In this document: positions 19,106-28,410 of the stretch, one piece after another
Layout of the letters: every line of letters starts with the position of its first letter
How positions within the stretch are numbered: position 1 is the first letter of the stretch
Source: JAYUDN01 sp043769645
GTDB taxonomy: Bacteria; Patescibacteriota; Gracilibacteria; BD1-5; UBA2023
NCBI GenBank assembly: GCA_043769645.1
Contig: JAYVJC010000042.1
Span: forward strand, 19,750-83,749
Direction of reading: 5' to 3'
DNA: 64,000 nt
Notes under the pieces: generated by a model
Told to the model about the DNA's origin: nothing
What the model saw: only the letters and a program-made list of their open reading frames with translations
Database searches by the model: none
Position numbers and translations under genes: made by a program

Positions 19106-19573
19106 ATGCCTCCCTCCAAAACTACCATCGAACTTCTCGTCCATATTGCCCACCTCGGGAAGATCGGGGACATTGTCGAAGTTTCGACCGCTCAGGCTCG
19201 CAATCTTTTTATCCCGAAAAAAATGGCCCGTGAGATAACCCCAGAAAGACTCAAGCAGATAGAACTCGAGAAAAAACGAGCGCAGGATCAAGCTCGCCTT
19301 CGTCTCCTCGATGCCTACAAAATCAAGGAAGCCATCGATGGACAGATCCTCGAATTCACTCTCAAGGGAAAGAATGGAAAAGTATTCGGAGGTCTCGATG
19401 AACACGCGATTATCACTCGCGTCAAGCACAAGTGGGGCTATGATTTCGAAAAATCTGAGGTTAAGCTCCCAAACCGTACCCATATCAAAACCGTCGGTAC
19501 TCACCTCGTCTACATACACATAACGAAAGATACTCTCGCGAAGATACAAGTAGAGGTGAAACTCGATGCATAA
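19106..19573 (+). CDS. rplI: Ribosomal protein L9
   Basis: 155-residue bL9, a 50S protein at the base of the L1 stalk. The N-terminal domain has HIAHLGKIGDIVEVSTAQAR and NLFIPKKMA, matching the VxxLGxxGdxVxVxxGYaRNfLiPxgxA signature with small changes. A long basic connecting helix follows (about residues 46-75), then the C-terminal rRNA-binding domain (LKGKNGKVFGGL; EVKLPNRTHIKTVGTHLVYI). It has no internal UGA. The leader is made of CTATCTGCTA repeats with a TATAAT close to the ATG. Confidence 0.95.
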   Translation: MPPSKTTIELLVHIAHLGKIGDIVEVSTAQARNLFIPKKMAREITPERLKQIELEKKRAQDQARLRLLDAYKIKEAIDGQILEFTLKGKNGKVFGGLDEHAIITRVKHKWGYDFEKSEVKLPNRTHIKTVGTHLVYIHITKDTLAKIQVEVKLDA

Positions 19574-19828
19574 GTCGCTTTCTTGTCATCCCGAGGCACT
19601 CGAGGGATCCCTTTGTTTAAATTGTATCATCATGGAGATACAGATTCTCATTCGATAGATTCTAGTTTTTATGGGAATGACAAAAACCAGTTCAATAACA
19701 AACCAGCCAATCAGCAAAACACTTTCCTATAATTCATTTGAAGTGACAATAAAGATATAACTGCTATCTGCTACATTCTACCTGCTATAAGCTTAGACCT
19801 ACCTACTCCCTAATCTCATACCAATCAA
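19574..19828. other. Intergenic region with repeat leader
   Basis: 255 bp without a gene. It holds a short segment resembling the REP-type sequences seen elsewhere and, before nadD, further copies of the CTATCTGCTA/ACCTGCTATAAGC unit. Confidence 0.5.
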
Positions 19829-20410
19829 GTGCTACCAACTATTGCCCTCTTCGGTGGAGCCTTCGATCCACCACATCTCGGACATACTGCCATCATCATC
19901 AATCTTCTGAAGAGGAGTGAATTTGATAAAATAGTAATCATTCCAACTGGTCCACGAAAAGATAAAAACTATCATATTCCCGACATCCTACGCAAAGAAA
20001 TGATACAACTCTGGAAAGAAACTCTCAGTACCTCAGAAACTGAAGCCTCGAGAGTAGTTCTCGACTTCGACGTATTCGATGGAAAAGTGGGTGAAGGAAC
20101 CTATGAACATGAAGCGTATTTTCAAAAGAAGTATACTGCAAGAGAAATATTTCATGTATTTGGAAGTGATACCATTTCCACGATGAACGAATGGGAACCT
20201 CACGGTGATATCGTCGCCCAAGAACTCCTGAAAATCATATTCAACCGGAAGTGATATCCCCTCGATGTTTCGAAAATCAAAAACTATACCCTTCTCGAAG
20301 GAGAAATTCCAGAAATTTCCAGTACCGAGATGCGGTCTGGAAGGGATGAATTCCTTCATCCAACCATCAAGGATTTTATAAAGAAAAATAGACTATACAC
20401 TCTTCTGTAG
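19829..20410 (+). CDS. nadD: Nicotinate-nucleotide adenylyltransferase
   Basis: 193-residue NadD (family about 190-215), transferring AMP to nicotinate mononucleotide in NAD synthesis. It has the nucleotidyltransferase signature ALFGGAFDPPHLGH at the N-terminus and the C-terminal ISSTEMRSG motif. The start is GTG at 19829, placing the GGAFDPPH motif at the usual distance from the N-terminus. One UGA at 20252-20254 is glycine. The 3' end overlaps the convergent hypothetical gene by 18 bp. Confidence 0.92.
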
Positions 20411-20692
20411 TGATACAGTTACTCTTTCTCGAATTCTATATAAGGCACTTCTGACTTCATGTCATTTTGCCATCAACTCCAAATGGTCTAAGATAAATTG
20501 AGATGTTTCATCTCTTGGGACTTTCCCCCTTCTCGGAGACTGTTGAGACGAGTAGATTCGATTTGCTATCTGTTCTGGTGTTTCTCTATTGAGCTGAGCC
20601 AGTATCGAATTTATCAATCCAGTATCAAAAATGAGTAGATTTCTATTAGAAAATGAATCAATCAGATGATCATTGGAAAACGAATCTAACAT
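20393..20692 (-). CDS. Small hypothetical protein
   Basis: 99-residue ORF from ATG 20690-20692 to TAG 20393-20395 with one UGA glycine at 20462. It has an Asn/Ser-rich N-terminus (MLDSFSNDHLIDSFSNRN) and a basic middle (SSQQSPRRGKVPRDETSQF), with no recognisable domain. It is convergent with nadD (18-bp overlap) and divergent from ruvX. Support is mainly an open frame of this length. Confidence 0.4.
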
Positions 20693-20738
20693 ATGAGTTG
20701 TAAAAAGTAGTATACTTTATATAATCTTAATTATCGAT

Positions 20739-21125
20739 ATGTCAACTCTTCTTTGCATAGACTATGGAACTCGGAAATCATGACTCGCCTACTCGGTCGA
20801 GGGATTTGCCTTTACCTATAAGACCGTGTCGACTCGAGAAATCATCTGAGAAATAGAGAAACTCATCTCCGAAAAATCCCCCAAGTCCATTATCCTCGGA
20901 ATGCCCTACCATATCGATGGTTCGATGTCGCTCCATGGGAAACGCGTACAAACCTTCGAAAAAGAACTCCGGAAGTATTTTTCACTTCCCATCATCCTCC
21001 ATGATGAACGACTTTCGACGAGCGAAGCACGTATACATTTCTCAGAAAGTGGCCAGTCAGGCGACGTCGATGCCGAAGCCGCACGCCTGATCCTCGAGGA
21101 TTATATAAAACAAGTAGAAAGGTAG
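20739..21125 (+). CDS. ruvX: RuvX/YqgF-family pre-16S rRNA nuclease
   Basis: 128-residue RNase H-like protein (YqgF), implicated in 16S rRNA 5'-end maturation and formerly called a Holliday junction resolvase. Evidence: LLCIDYGTRKSGLAYS with the first catalytic Asp and UGA-encoded Gly15, IILGMPYHIDGS, and HDERLSTSEA with a further catalytic acid; the end AARLILEDYI is typical. TATAAT at 20720-20725 lies 13 nt before the ATG, implying a very short leader. Confidence 0.9.
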
Positions 21126-21440
21126 AAACGATGGAACGGTAGAGACGCTGGGAAGAGGGTTTGCTGGGAAGGGGAAAGAGTGCTAGAAATGATGGAATGG
21201 TAGAGACGCTGGGAAGATAGTGAGCTGGTTAGCAGGTAAGTGAACCGGTTTAGTCATTCCCGTGAAAACGGGAATCCAGTGCGTGATAAATATGAGGGAT
21301 TTTTTATAATTCTGACCTCAGTGGAGGTATCCTGAATGCTGGTTTGCAGGTTAGAAGTTTAGTTAATATTGTCATTCCCGTGAAAAAGGGAATCTAAACC
21401 AATGAATCTAGATCCCCGCAATTGCAAGGATAACAAAGAT
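21126..21440. repeat. Repeat-rich intergenic region with two REP palindromes
   Basis: It holds two degenerate copies of gatggaaNggtagagacgc (about 21132 and 21191), reverse complements of the units at 23718-23834, and two REP palindromes: ATTCCCGTGAAAACGGGAAT at 21256-21275 and a near copy at 21374-21393. No gene is evident. Confidence 0.75.
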
Positions 21441-21462
21441 AAAAAAGGCGCCCGAAGGCGCC
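21441..21462 (-). terminator. UUCG-tetraloop terminator
   Basis: On the minus strand GGCGCC-TTCG-GGCGCC is followed by TTTTTT. It begins 14 nt after the UGA ending the 56-residue ORF. The UUCG loop and GC stem make it a textbook intrinsic terminator, unlike the AT-flanked native ones. Confidence 0.88.
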
Positions 21463-21475
21463 GACTTCATCAGGA

Positions 21476-21646
21476 TCAGACGAACCATAGTGTGGCCGTC
21501 TCAGCCCCGAATGCTCCCCCATCGTAATCCTGGTCGAGGAGACCAAAATCACGAGCAACTGTCTTTACTGCTCGTTCCCGACGAGCGGCCAGAAGCCGCC
21601 GTAGGGATACGAGAACTGATAAAGCGATAGCAAAAGCATCCAACAT
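21476..21646 (-). CDS. Small basic protein ending in UGA (standard-code style)
   Basis: 56-residue ORF, MLDAFAIALSVLVSLRRLLA then an Arg-rich helix and an acidic/Gly segment ending TATLWFV, closed by UGA at 21476-21478. CAGGAGGT 4 nt before the ATG is the strongest Shine-Dalgarno in the window. A -35/-10-like pair (TTGATT, about 17-18 nt, TATATA) lies upstream near 21675-21705. With UGA as glycine the frame would cross the terminator and go on for about 40 codons of low-complexity and REP sequence. It probably originates from a standard-code genome. Function unknown; the N-terminal 20 residues could be a short membrane helix. Confidence 0.55.
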   Translation of the reverse strand: MLDAFAIALSVLVSLRRLLAARRERAVKTVARDFGLLDQDYDGGAFGAETATLWFV

Positions 21647-21662
21647 GGATACCTCCTGAATT

Positions 21663-22024
21663 TTGAGAGGCGATATATATAGTGAGAATTACAGGAAAAT
21701 CAAGTCTTTTTTCTTTTTCTTACGCAAATATTTGCATTATAAAATATTTCACTATACTGCATATCTCTGAGTTATCAAGCTGGAGAAAAAGTTCTCAAGT
21801 AGAAAGTTTTAAATTGATTAAATAGAAAGTATAGGGTTTTATAGTAAAAAACTTTCAATTCGAACTCTTCACAAAAACCATAATTATTCTCCTCACTCCT
21901 AGCTCGTTAAACTATACCCTGAAACTCTAAATTTTATACTTGAGAACCTGAAAACTTGAGAACTTTCTTCCTGTAACTTGTAACCTGTAACTCTTCCCTT
22001 TTATTTCTTATCTTTTCACTTCCT
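21663..22024. other. Intergenic region upstream of fur-like gene
   Basis: 362 bp. It contains the promoter of the minus-strand UGA-ending ORF, the palindrome at 21724-21735, and low-complexity tracts just before the fur-like gene (acctgaaaacttgagaac, then cttgtaacctgtaactc). No other gene is seen. Confidence 0.55.
21724..21735. promoter_or_regulatory. Perfect 12-bp palindrome, possible operator
   Basis: GCAAATATTTGC, a perfect inverted repeat in the divergent region between the UGA-ending ORF and the Fur-family gene. It could be a regulator binding site, but it is short and not a canonical Fur or Zur box. Confidence 0.3.
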
Positions 22025-22393
22025 ATGGATTCTCGTATCACGATGCACCGCCGACGATTTGCTGAAGTCGTCAGTCAGAAACCTCACATCACATTCACCG
22101 AACTCAAGAAGCTCTTCGTCACCAAAAAAGAAGGGATGAACCTCGCAACCCTCTATCGTATCATCGATGCTTTCAAACTCCAAGGACTCATCCATGAGAT
22201 CGAACTCGGTGGTGAGCGCGTCATATTTCTCTGCCACTGTATGGATCGAGCCGAGACGGAGAAAGGTATCATCATCACCGCTTGTACGAACTGTCTCTCG
22301 ATCGTCGATAATCACTTCGCCCTCGAAGCTCCCGTCACCGATAGTACGACCATCCAGTACGTCCGATCATGTGGGAACTGTGTACTTCGATAG
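22025..22393 (+). CDS. Fur-family metalloregulator (Zur-like)
   Basis: 122-residue Fur-family repressor. The winged-helix part has FTELKKLFVTKKEGMNLATL and YRIIDAFKLQGLIHEI, the LATLYR...L...GLI recognition-helix pattern. The dimerisation part carries FLCHCMDRAE, ITACTNCLSI and SCGNCVL, cysteine pairs expected to hold structural zinc. A ZIP importer (23872) and a CDF exporter (26174) lie within 5 kb, so a zinc role is plausible (inference). It has no internal UGA. It stops at TAG followed at once by a terminator. Confidence 0.85.
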   Translation: MDSRITMHRRRFAEVVSQKPHITFTELKKLFVTKKEGMNLATLYRIIDAFKLQGLIHEIELGGERVIFLCHCMDRAETEKGIIITACTNCLSIVDNHFALEAPVTDSTTIQYVRSCGNCVLR

Positions 22394-22422
22394 AAAAAAA
22401 CCCAAACTTGGGTCTTTTTTTG
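22394..22422 (+). terminator. Hairpin terminator after fur-like gene
   Basis: ACCCAA (22400-22405) and TTGGGT (22408-22413), flanked by A and T runs, immediately after the TAG stop of the Fur-family gene. Confidence 0.75.
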
Positions 22423-22438
22423 AGTGAATTGATACCTA

Positions 22439-23044
22439 TTATTCTCAAAGAGTCGGATTTCCTTCAGGGGGAATTTTATCTTGAGATTTTGGCTCAATAT
22501 CTAGTAAAATCTTCTTGTGATTCCACTTATCAAAAGTAACAAGAGGTTCAATTGCACGTGTGAAATCAGGAACGGGCACGCTCTCTCCAAATCTTAGGCT
22601 TGTATCATCAGATTTACTGAATCAAAGTCTTTCCTGGGATAATTTTTTCATTTTTAGATCGCGAATTTCATCAGGAGAAATTCTAGTTCTTACATCGAAA
22701 CGACGTACCTGAAGAAAAGCACCTACAGGAGGTCGACTTGCATCAAAGAGAGTATCTGAATCAGAAAATCTTTTAATTCTGAGTTTTTTTGGAAATGTAT
22801 AAACATCAAAAACTTGAGTTACTCCAATTTCTTGATACTGAACTCATACTCATTTCGAAAAGTGATCTGCCATTAGCTTGACAGCAGCAGAAACTGGAAT
22901 CATATTACTATTAACTTCTTCAAGTGAGAAACGTTTAATACCTACATCAGTAACTCCATCATATGAAAAGACCATCCTAGCTTCAACCAAGTCACCATCT
23001 ATGATAGGTCGTTTCCAAACTTTATATAATACCCCTCCGCTCAT
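22439..23044 (-). CDS. Hypothetical protein
   Basis: 201-residue protein, ATG 23042-23044 to TAA 22439-22441, with four UGA glycines. It begins MSGGVLYKVWKRPIIDGDLV. Alternating charged and hydrophobic residues suggest a soluble alpha/beta protein, with a proline-rich tail (IEPKSQDKIPPEGNPTLGE). No family found. The frame is open up to 23134 but has no earlier ATG. It is probably cotranscribed with the 72-residue ORF upstream. Confidence 0.5.
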
Positions 23045-23134
23045 AAAATATGAATCCGAACTTATCTTAGTATTTATTTCTCTTTCAAGAGTATAAGCAG
23101 GTTTTCGAGGAGGATTGAGGGGAGTTTTTTTGTT

Positions 23135-23353
23135 TTAGATAGTATCTAAAATGTGTTTGAAAGGGAAGTTATTTTCAAGTGATTCCATTCAAAGAATAAT
23201 TGTAATTTGCTGACTTTTATCTGGATACAGATTTTCAAAGGGAAGTATCTCGATTGCTTCTCAGGGAGGGGTTTCCTTTCGAGACGTTTTCGATCGTACT
23301 GGCCTTCCATCGATCGAAGAGAGTTCGCCTTCTCAAGCTTGTGTGGCTTTCAT
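23135..23353 (-). CDS. Small hypothetical protein
   Basis: 72-residue ORF, ATG 23351-23353 to TAA 23135-23137, with three UGA glycines. It begins MKATQAGEGELSSIDGRPVR. It is in the same frame as, and just upstream of, the 201-residue gene, so the two could be remnants of one longer gene split by TAA at 23135, or two cistrons. No domain recognised. Confidence 0.4.
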
Positions 23354-23871
23354 GAGAAATATATTATCAAATAATAAGATTATTGTATTCTTACCCCTAC
23401 TATTTGTCAAGTAATTTTTATAGTGTAGAGTATGACTTGCGAAAATGTCCATTTCGGGTAGTATTGGTAGGTAAATAGGTGTCATTCAGAGGTACTTGGG
23501 AATCCACTTTGTGATTGGTGTCATACCAGCCCCGAGTACTCGTGAGAAAGTTCCCTTTGGTTTCGAATACAGATTGAATACTCTAAGAAAAGGGATTCCT
23601 CCGCTTCTTTTCACTTCGCTCCACTCCGGTCGGAATGACAAAAAATGTCTCCACTCGTAATAGTTTAAGACTGGACTCCCTTTTTCACGGGAATGACAAA
23701 ACTAACTTCCCTACTTCACAGCCCACCTTCTTTCTATCGTCTCTACCGTTCCATCACTTCTACCGTCCCAACCTTATCAGCCCACCTTCTTTCTATCGTC
23801 TCTACCGTTCCATCACTTCTACCGTCCCAACCTTCCCAGCGTCCCTGTATACTAGCTAACCAGCTTCCCCC
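23354..23871. other. Repeat-rich intergenic region
   Basis: 518 bp without a convincing gene. It includes a REP palindrome near 23673-23696 (ccctttttcacgggaatgac), the 60-bp tandem duplication at 23718-23834, and TATACT about 20 nt before the ZIP gene. Confidence 0.6.
23718..23834. repeat. 60-bp tandem duplication
   Basis: Two head-to-tail copies of a 60-bp unit (23718-23777 and 23778-23834, the second slightly short), built from CTACCGTTCCATCACTTC-like segments. Reverse-complement relatives occur at about 21132-21220. Confidence 0.88.
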
Positions 23872-24663
23872 ATGTTCCTCCCCCTCTTCATCCTCTTCCT
23901 GATATCGAGTGTCGGTATACTCCTCATCGCTCTGAGACAGATCAATCAGACATTTATCAACCTCCTCATCGCCCTTGGAGCGGGATCGATGCTCGCGGTT
24001 TCACTCGTCCATATCCTCAGAGAATCACTCGAGCAGAGCGAGTATGCAATCTACACATTCGTAGCTGGGTTTCTCCTCATCTACCTCATAGAGGAACTCC
24101 TCACTCCACACCATCATGACCACGCGCACGAAGACCATGCGCATGAAGACCCACATGAACACCTGGATCATGTCGCCATCGTATCATTCATCTCGATCGG
24201 TATCCATACACTCTTCGATGGCCTTGCTATACGAGCGGGATTCGGGATTTCCGAAACGGTCGGATATGCTGCCCTCGTAGGGATCGCGATTCACCAGGTT
24301 CCTGTTTCTCTCTCGCTCGCAGCCATTTTCCGGGCTTCCCATTTCACCCGAAAGATGCAAATGCTCTTCTTATTCCTGTTTGCCCTCGCGGCACCACTCG
24401 GATTCTGGATTTCCGATATCCTCCTCGACCACTCGAATATGATCCTCACCGCTCTCGCTACAGCACTTGCTGGAGGATCCCTCCTCTATGTGGCAACCGC
24501 GGATCTCCTACCGGTCATCCATTCACAAACGAAACATAAATATGCGACGGTATGCCTCTTCCTCATAGGTACTATAGCGATGACGAGCCTCGGACTCTTC
24601 GAAAAGAAAACTACTCCTTCCAAACCTATTCCTGAGTTTCAAGAAGGCATGGGAGTACAGTAA
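23872..24663 (+). CDS. ZIP-family metal transporter
   Basis: 263-residue ZIP permease, probably zinc uptake. Helices are at about 5-24, 32-50, 60-78, 108-125, 135-155, 165-185, 198-217 and 225-243. A His-rich cytoplasmic loop (HHHDHAHEDHAHEDPHEH) follows TM3, and TM4/TM5 carry the metal-site motifs HTLFDGLAI and IAIHQVPVSLSLAAI. It has no internal UGA. A Fur-family regulator is located 1.5 kb upstream and a CDF exporter downstream. The only promoter hint is TATACT near 23847. Confidence 0.92.
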   Translation: MFLPLFILFLISSVGILLIALRQINQTFINLLIALGAGSMLAVSLVHILRESLEQSEYAIYTFVAGFLLIYLIEELLTPHHHDHAHEDHAHEDPHEHLDHVAIVSFISIGIHTLFDGLAIRAGFGISETVGYAALVGIAIHQVPVSLSLAAIFRASHFTRKMQMLFLFLFALAAPLGFWISDILLDHSNMILTALATALAGGSLLYVATADLLPVIHSQTKHKYATVCLFLIGTIAMTSLGLFEKKTTPSKPIPEFQEGMGVQ

Positions 24664-24677
24664 TATATAAGATCTGT

Positions 24678-25232
24678 CTAATGGAATCTAACAGGCGCTC
24701 CTTTTAAAGTAGCTAAACGAAGTTCATCTTCAGTATTTCTGATATGAAATTCCTGGAGGACTCTATCTGCCTGAGCTTCCATTATGAGGTCTGATTCACG
24801 CAATATAGTATTCACAGCGTCCAAACTTCTCTCTATTTGTGATACATTTTCACCCAACGAATCTATAACATCCTTAATATTTCATACAAGAAAGCGCATC
24901 ATCGGTTCGGACATTTTTGCCTCATCAGAATCATAAAGGATAGAATCTATAATGAGTAACTGATCCTCTCTAGAACAATGGTGATAATACTCTATAAATT
25001 CTGGAATGAATACGTCACTCTCGATGAATGACTGAAGTCATTCAGAGGCTGTTTTTGCTTGAGAGGGTTCGATTACTACACCATCGCACATATCGAGGAG
25101 GAAATATTCGACTCTTTCTTGCGTTTCTTCAGAAAGTTCTGAAGTCTTCGCTCCAATGGCATGAATCATTTCATCAAACTCGATAAGCTCGGGCGTCCAT
25201 GCTTCTTCCGAAGATGGTAGTGGTTCTTCCAT
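24678..25232 (-). CDS. Hypothetical acidic protein
   Basis: 184 residues, ATG 25230-25232 to TAG 24678-24680, with two or three UGA glycines. It is strongly acidic and helical throughout (MEEPLPSSEEAWTPELIEFD; SRLEDQ-type heptads near the C-terminus). No signal peptide or known domain. It is convergent with the ZIP gene, 14 bp apart. Confidence 0.5.
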
Positions 25233-25366
25233 AAGAGAAAATTAATATTATTAGTAATATATACTAATAAAATACATTGTCAAAATACTTTTGGCCCCTC
25301 TGAATCTGCGAGCTACTTACTTCAACTGGAGAGTACTTTTCTGAATTGAGCTTCCTAAAAAATCCC

Positions 25367-26023
25367 CTACTTTCGGATATCTCGCAGTCTCAAAAGCGGA
25401 TAGACCAGAGTCTGCATTCCATCAGCAAATGAATTGTGCTGGTACTCCTGACCGTAGACGATAAGCACATTTGAGGTGAGTACGAATGACTGGTAGTGCA
25501 ATATATTAGTCGTTCCATCAAGAATCCAGGCTCTGTCAGCATTGGAAAGTGGTCCCATCCGCAAACTCAGTCGTGACTCGATATTTTTTCTCCATACTGG
25601 TCCAAGTCGAAAAGGAAGCCCTTGTGAATCATAGAGGTCGGATATTTGGAGTCGCTTCTTCGTATTCTTATCGATGACGATACCGATTCGAGCATTGCTT
25701 CCATGAGCTCCTCCTGTATACTGGTAGCTTGTAATCAGGAGAGAGATAATATCAGTATTTTCATATAGCTTCTGAACTCGAATATCATATTCCCAAGTAG
25801 CTGGATCTTGAGAGGTTCCCTTTTCATCATTTCCGAGTGAGAATGCAAGGACTGGATTTTCTGGGAGGAATTTCTGGATTTCTCAGTCAATAATCATATC
25901 CACATAGGCCTCCAGATGAGGACGTTCGATACTAACTTTTGATCCATCAGTATTCATATAGTTCGAAGCCGAAACTCCAGAAATGAGCGCAATGGAAATC
26001 AAGAGTGCTAACAAATATTTCAT
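25367..26023 (-). CDS. Secreted DUF3298-like protein
   Basis: 218-residue exported protein. The signal peptide is MKYLLALLISIALISGVSAS. The mature part begins with a DUF4163-like segment (VSIERPHLEAYVDMIIDGEI) and contains ITSYQYTGGAHGSN and GIVIDKNTKKRLQISDLYD, the Y-x-TGGAHG and D..tGk.l.LsDLf pattern of the DUF3298 domain of RsiV and PdaC. RsiV binds lysozyme and PdaC deacetylates peptidoglycan, but this protein lacks an evident catalytic domain. One UGA glycine. The start at 26023 was chosen because it begins the signal peptide. Confidence 0.72.
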
Positions 26024-26173
26024 ATGAAGAACGAATAAATAAAGTGCTTGAATCATAGGGATTCTAGAAAAAAAGTAAATATAAAAGAGAGAAAACTCTT
26101 GGAAGGAAAAGGATTCAAGATATAGTATGAGGTACATAGAGTCTATAAAAAAAATCCTACTATCCTCTCCTCT

Positions 26174-27061
26174 ATGAAATACGCCCTCCCCACTACCCCA
26201 GCCTCCGGTATAGAGTTTGCTCTTGGGATTTCGATTGTTCTTACGATTCTGAAAGCAATAATCGGATTCACGTCGGGATCGCTCGCGATCCTGGGTTCAG
26301 CACTCGACTCATTGATGGATATCTTCGTTTCCGGGGTAAATGTCACCGCTCTCAAGCTCTCTGAGCGAGTACGAAGTCGCGATTTTACCTATGGTCTTGG
26401 CAAAGTACAAGGTTTTGCGGCTATTTTTGAGGGAATTGTTGTCCTCTCTTCAGGAGTATTTCTCGGATACCACGGTATTCTCAATTTCATAGCCAAAAAA
26501 GCCCCAGAAGTCACCTCCATAGAAATCATTATCATGCTCGTCGCCATCGTAGGAACATCTGTAATCATGTGGAATTTTCTGCGCATTAGTAAGCTACACA
26601 ATTCCCTCCTTATTAAGGCAGATGCGCTTCACTACTCCTCTGACCTCTACATGAATGGAGGTATTCTCATCGCTCTCATCGCGAGTAAGTACCTCGGTCT
26701 CTGGTGGTGTGACTCAGTATTCGCATTGGGGATCGGTCTCTGGATACTCTCCAACGCCCTTCCGATTATCGGAAGTGGTATCTCGATGCTCCTGGATCGA
26801 TCTCTTGACCCGACGAGTATCGAAAAGATCGAAAAAATGCTCCTCACAAATCCTGCCATAGAAAGCTTCCACTATCTCAAAACTCGCAAATCCTGAGATG
26901 ATATCTTTATCGAGGCCCATATTGTTTTTCGAGATAAGACGATATCGCTAAGAAAGGCTCATGATACGGGAGAAATACTCGAGAATGCGCTGAGAAAAAT
27001 ATTCCCAGGATCGACGATCACCCTCCACCTTGATACGGAAGGACTCGAGGAAGGAGAATAG
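26174..27061 (+). CDS. Cation diffusion facilitator (CDF) metal exporter
   Basis: 295-residue CDF antiporter exporting Zn2+ or another divalent cation. The TM2 site is GSALDSLMDIFVSG (DxxxD) and the TM5 site DALHYSSDLYMNGG (HxxxD); six helices span residues about 13-205. A cytoplasmic ferredoxin-like domain follows with DIFIEAHIVFRDKT and EILENALRKIFPGSTITLHL. One UGA glycine (26894-26896) joins the membrane and cytoplasmic parts. A terminator lies at 27127. Confidence 0.92.
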
Positions 27062-27126
27062 TGTTCTCTTTTAGTATTACTGGAGGTTGTTCACTACTGG
27101 AACTCATAAAGATATGTCAGATAAAA

Positions 27127-27157
27127 AAATCTCCTTTCTTAGGAGATTTTTTTAAAT
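27127..27157. terminator. Bidirectional hairpin terminator
   Basis: AAATCTCCT and AGGAGATTT with loop TTCTT, A and T runs on either side. It sits between the convergent CDF gene and the 66-residue ORF. Confidence 0.8.
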
Positions 27158-27167
27158 TAAATTTTCA

Positions 27168-27368
27168 TTAGTCAGCAAATGGTTTTCCTGGCTTAAACAT
27201 ATCAGATTCCATAAGGCGTGCTGCCCTTTCTTGAAAATCTATTTGAGTTCATGGAGCCTGAAGCCAATCTTTGTTGGCTCAAGCAATAACATTTTTTGGA
27301 ACTGTAAGTCAAGTTTGTCTACTTATTGGTTCTTCATTCATAGGTATCCCATTAAAATCTTTTCACAT
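27168..27368 (-). CDS. Small hypothetical protein
   Basis: 66-residue ORF from ATG 27366-27368 to TAA 27168-27170 with four UGA glycines (codon 2 and three more). It starts MGKDFNGIPMNEEPISRQTG and ends MFKPGKPFAD. It is followed by the shared terminator at 27127. No family recognised. Confidence 0.45.
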
Positions 27369-27504
27369 AGTTATAAATTATTAAGAATAGATTGAACGTA
27401 TTCATTGTATTACATTTTTATTACTTGTCAAATATACTATTGAAAATAATATTTCCTCGATTTCGAACGGATATATCTATCTGCTAAAATCTATCTGCTA
27501 CAAA

Positions 27505-28128
27505 CTACTTCACTTCCGTGAAGAGCGCTTCTTTCGTAAATCGTGATTTTGGACGAGGAGCTTCATCAGGAGCTCGGTACCCGATCGGGAGGAGAACGAC
27601 CGCCTTTTGAGATTCTGGAAGTGAGAGAATAGACGTGACCGCCGTAGGATCGAATCCTTCCATCGGACATGAGTCGATCTCGAGCTCTGCCAGAGCCGCC
27701 ATCGCAAATCCATGAGCGATATAGGTTTGCTTCGCTGACCAAGCAAGGACATCTTTCGGGTCAGTCTTCCCTTCCACGAATCCTCCTACCATATCTTCAT
27801 ATCCCTTGAGCATAGCGCGAACATCTGGATTCCCACCAGAAAGGAGCGTGAAGAACTCCTCCTTCAGCGGAGCGAGATCCGTTCGGGCAGTAAAGACTAT
27901 AAGATGAGAACAACTTCCGATCTGAGGCTGATTCCATGCTACCGCTTGGATTTTATCTTTTACCTCTTGGTTTGTGACCACGTAGAAATGGTACGGCTGC
28001 ATCCCGAATGATGTCGGAGTGAGTCGGATGGCTTCGAGGACCGAGTCGAGATCCGCATCAGAAACCTTTCGAGAACTATCGAATTTTTTGGTCGCATAGC
28101 GCCAGTTGAGGTTGGTAAGGAAAGACAT
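27505..28128 (-). CDS. NAD(P)H nitroreductase-family flavoprotein
   Basis: 207-residue FMN-dependent oxidoreductase of the NfsB/YdgI family. Family marks are NLNWRYATKKFDSSRKV at the start, the FMN-contact segment RLTPTSFGMQPYHFYVVTN, AWSAKQTYIAHGFAMAALAE, IDSCPMEGFDP, and VVLLPIGYRAPDE near the end. It reduces nitro compounds, quinones or flavins with NAD(P)H. It has no internal UGA. It is divergent from an HxlR regulator, a common pairing in which the regulator responds to electrophile or redox stress. Two or three TATCTGCTA-type repeats lie just downstream. Confidence 0.93.
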   Translation of the reverse strand: MSFLTNLNWRYATKKFDSSRKVSDADLDSVLEAIRLTPTSFGMQPYHFYVVTNQEVKDKIQAVAWNQPQIGSCSHLIVFTARTDLAPLKEEFFTLLSGGNPDVRAMLKGYEDMVGGFVEGKTDPKDVLAWSAKQTYIAHGFAMAALAELEIDSCPMEGFDPTAVTSILSLPESQKAVVLLPIGYRAPDEAPRPKSRFTKEALFTEVK

Positions 28129-28410
28129 AGGAAGGGAGTTAATAATTAATAATTAAAAATTAAAAATAAAGAATATAGAAACAGGGAGAAACGGTAATCT
28201 CTGTAGATAAAGATATCTATACTTTCATGAGTAATATTTGAAAATACTTTACTTTATAAACTAATCTGATAGTATGCAAAAGTTCAGGGAATGCAAATTT
28301 ATTGCAATCAAAATAAAATTATATACTATAAATACATAGACAAAGCTTGTTCATAGTGTCTTCTGAATTTATAGAACTTTCTTTTGATTCTCAAATCTAA
28401 ATACTCTTTT

